Source: CAIZIN01 sp964483025 (GTDB lineage: Bacteria > Patescibacteriota > Minisyncoccia > Phycocordibacterales > CAIZIN01). Taken from it: DNA of 5,298 nt. Positions 4,053 through 5,298 of the stretch are shown here, piece by piece (position 1 is the stretch's first letter; the number at the start of each line of letters is the position of its first letter). The notes beneath the pieces are model-generated. The model did not search any database and was not told where the DNA came from. It was given only the letters and a program-made list of their open reading frames with translations. The position numbers were made by a program, and so were the translations under genes. The stretch lies in contig CAYZZT010000044.1 of assembly GCA_964483025.1 (NCBI GenBank), positions 1 through 5,298 on the forward strand, read 5' to 3'.

Positions 4053-5298
4053 TTAATGCGGTAAGTACACCATAGGATCTAGATAAGCGCTTTTATCTGC
4101 AATAGGAATAGTAACTTGTTTACAACCAATGCTAGAAGTATATGTTTGCACTCGCATACCTTGTGTTGCAAAAACTGTTAAGTGAAGATGTGGACCCGTG
4201 GAATAACCAGTATTACCAGAAAGCCCTATAACATCACCAGTATTTACAGAGGCTCCTTGTGCCACACTTATTGCAGAAAAGTGTCCATATAGGGTTGAAA
4301 GTCCGTTTGAATGCTTTAAAAGAACCCATTTACCATAAGAATAACATCCTGCCTGAAGATCCGTGTTACCTGTAGCGGTCACAGTCCCAGCAAGAACTGC
4401 TTTTACTGGGGTACCGGTTGGTGTACCAAAATCAACCCCATTGTGTGTACCTGAAGTATATAAACGCTTTGAATCAGCTGTTAAACCAAAAAGTTGAGTA
4501 ATTTTAGGATTTGCAAGTGGCCAATTAAATATTCCCGCTTTTGCACTAGCGTAACTACTCGGGTCCACTTTAATTTTTAACTGTTGTTCAAAATCAAATA
4601 ATGCTCTTTCAAAAGCTTCCTTTTGAGCTTTTTTATCTACAAGTTGCTTTTGATAATTAGCTTCTTTATTTTGAGTTTCCTTAAGTACTTGAGTTTTTTC
4701 CTGTGAAGTAGTTAATACAGATTGCTTTTGAGCACCAAGAAGGCTTTTTTGTTTTTCTAATTCTTTTTTCTTTGCTTCAGTTTCCTGTTTGTCGATAGCC
4801 AAATCACGCGCAAGCCCCTGAAGCTCACGAACATTTCCTTGAACCTCATGATTTACTGTAACTAGAGCTTGTGCATAATTCCAAACATCTCCCATGCTTT
4901 CGTTTGACAAAAATATTTCAAGTGGGGATGTAGAATCTATTTCAGATAAGGCACGAATTGTTTTTCCCATTGCCAGTCTCCCCTCTTCAATTTTTTTATT
5001 TTTATCTTCAATAGATAAAGATAATTTATTTATATTTAAATTTGTTAAAGAAATATTTCCCTGTGTATAACTGATATCTTTTTCAAGTTTTTTTCTTGAA
5101 GCTTCAAGATTTTTAAGGGTGGCCTGAAGTGTGCTTTTCTCGACCCCAGTAGTTTGTAAATCAGAATTTATTTTCTTAATTTCTGCATCAAGTTGTTCTA
5201 GCATCCCCTTCTGATCACTGATTTTTTTATTTAATTCATCTACTGTTTCAGCAAGGACGGTACTCTTCAATAAAATCCTCTCCACTGTCATTCCTGCG
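4053..5298 (-). CDS. M23 family peptidoglycan endopeptidase with coiled coil (5' end beyond window)
   Basis: Zinc metallopeptidase that would cut peptide cross-links in peptidoglycan outside the membrane, with EnvC-like architecture. Numbered from the ATG at 5291: a long coiled coil (about 15-118 and 150-240, Lys/Glu/Gln-rich), a linker, then an M23 (LytM) domain at about 260-385. Zinc ligands H283 and D287 (H-N-G-V-D) and H370, plus catalytic H337 (L-Y-G-H) and H368 (G-P-H-L-H), are all present, so unlike EnvC it should be active itself. C316 and C390 could form a disulfide. The frame stays open to the window edge (Ala-Gly before the Met), the ATG has no usable ribosome site (AGGA directly abuts it), and the N-terminus lacks a clear signal peptide, so the true start is probably beyond 5298. 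Stop TAA at 4053-4055. Confidence 0.92.
   Translation of the reverse strand, partial: AGMTVERILLKSTVLAETVDELNKKISDQKGMLEQLDAEIKKINSDLQTTGVEKSTLQATLKNLEASRKKLEKDISYTQGNISLTNLNINKLSLSIEDKNKKIEEGRLAMGKTIRALSEIDSTSPLEIFLSNESMGDVWNYAQALVTVNHEVQGNVRELQGLARDLAIDKQETEAKKKELEKQKSLLGAQKQSVLTTSQEKTQVLKETQNKEANYQKQLVDKKAQKEAFERALFDFEQQLKIKVDPSSYASAKAGIFNWPLANPKITQLFGLTADSKRLYTSGTHNGVDFGTPTGTPVKAVLAGTVTATGNTDLQAGCYSYGKWVLLKHSNGLSTLYGHFSAISVAQGASVNTGDVIGLSGNTGYSTGPHLHLTVFATQGMRVQTYTSSIGCKQVTIPIADKSAYLDPMVYLPH

Overview
The window reads as a short scaffold from an uncultivated, AT-rich bacterium, most likely a Candidate Phyla Radiation (Patescibacteria, Parcubacteria-like) genome. This is inference from protein style: a short lysozyme-like protein with a C-E-S ... 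G-x-F-Q-I-N ... W-S-A-S-x-x-C-W-G pattern, a coiled-coil M23 peptidase with two extra cysteines, and tiny single-span membrane proteins beginning MKxxxxGF. Also consistent are near-absent Shine-Dalgarno sequences and many small genes each closed by its own terminator. No rRNA, tRNA, transposase gene or CRISPR array is visible. A run of exactly 100 N (1666-1765) marks a scaffolding gap.

Layout. 26-487 (+): secreted lysozyme/transglycosylase-like protein, then an intrinsic terminator. 577-652: a palindromic REP-type repeat pair. 673-1488 (+): HAD-IIB phosphatase of the phosphomannomutase type, with a TATAAT box so close to its ATG that the mRNA should be leaderless, closed by a terminator at 1499-1526. 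1594-1622: a near-consensus promoter, followed by a 41-base sequence that occurs on both sides of the N gap. 1836-2114 (+): unrecognised 92-residue helical protein with terminator. 2163-2912: about 750 bases without a credible gene, holding a degenerate direct duplication, a second REP-like hairpin and another inverted repeat. 2913-3170: a promoter, a 51-codon gene and a terminator. 3208-3741 (-): two adjacent paralogous small membrane proteins, preceded by about 170 bases of potentially structured leader with an extended -10 promoter at 3920-3928. 3945-4045: a 101-base imperfect palindrome. 4053-5298 (-): M23 metallopeptidase with a long coiled coil, running off the right edge.

How the genes fit together. 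The two end genes act on peptidoglycan: one resembles glycan-strand cleaving enzymes, the other is a peptide cross-link endopeptidase with intact metal ligands. The HAD enzyme would fit sugar-phosphate (mannose) metabolism. The small proteins have no assignable function. Most genes appear to be single transcription units; only the two small membrane proteins look co-transcribed. The most notable points are the tandem membrane paralogues with their structured leader, the REP pair with compensatory base changes next to a leaderless promoter, the shared AATACCACC word before two starts, and the probable false gap.
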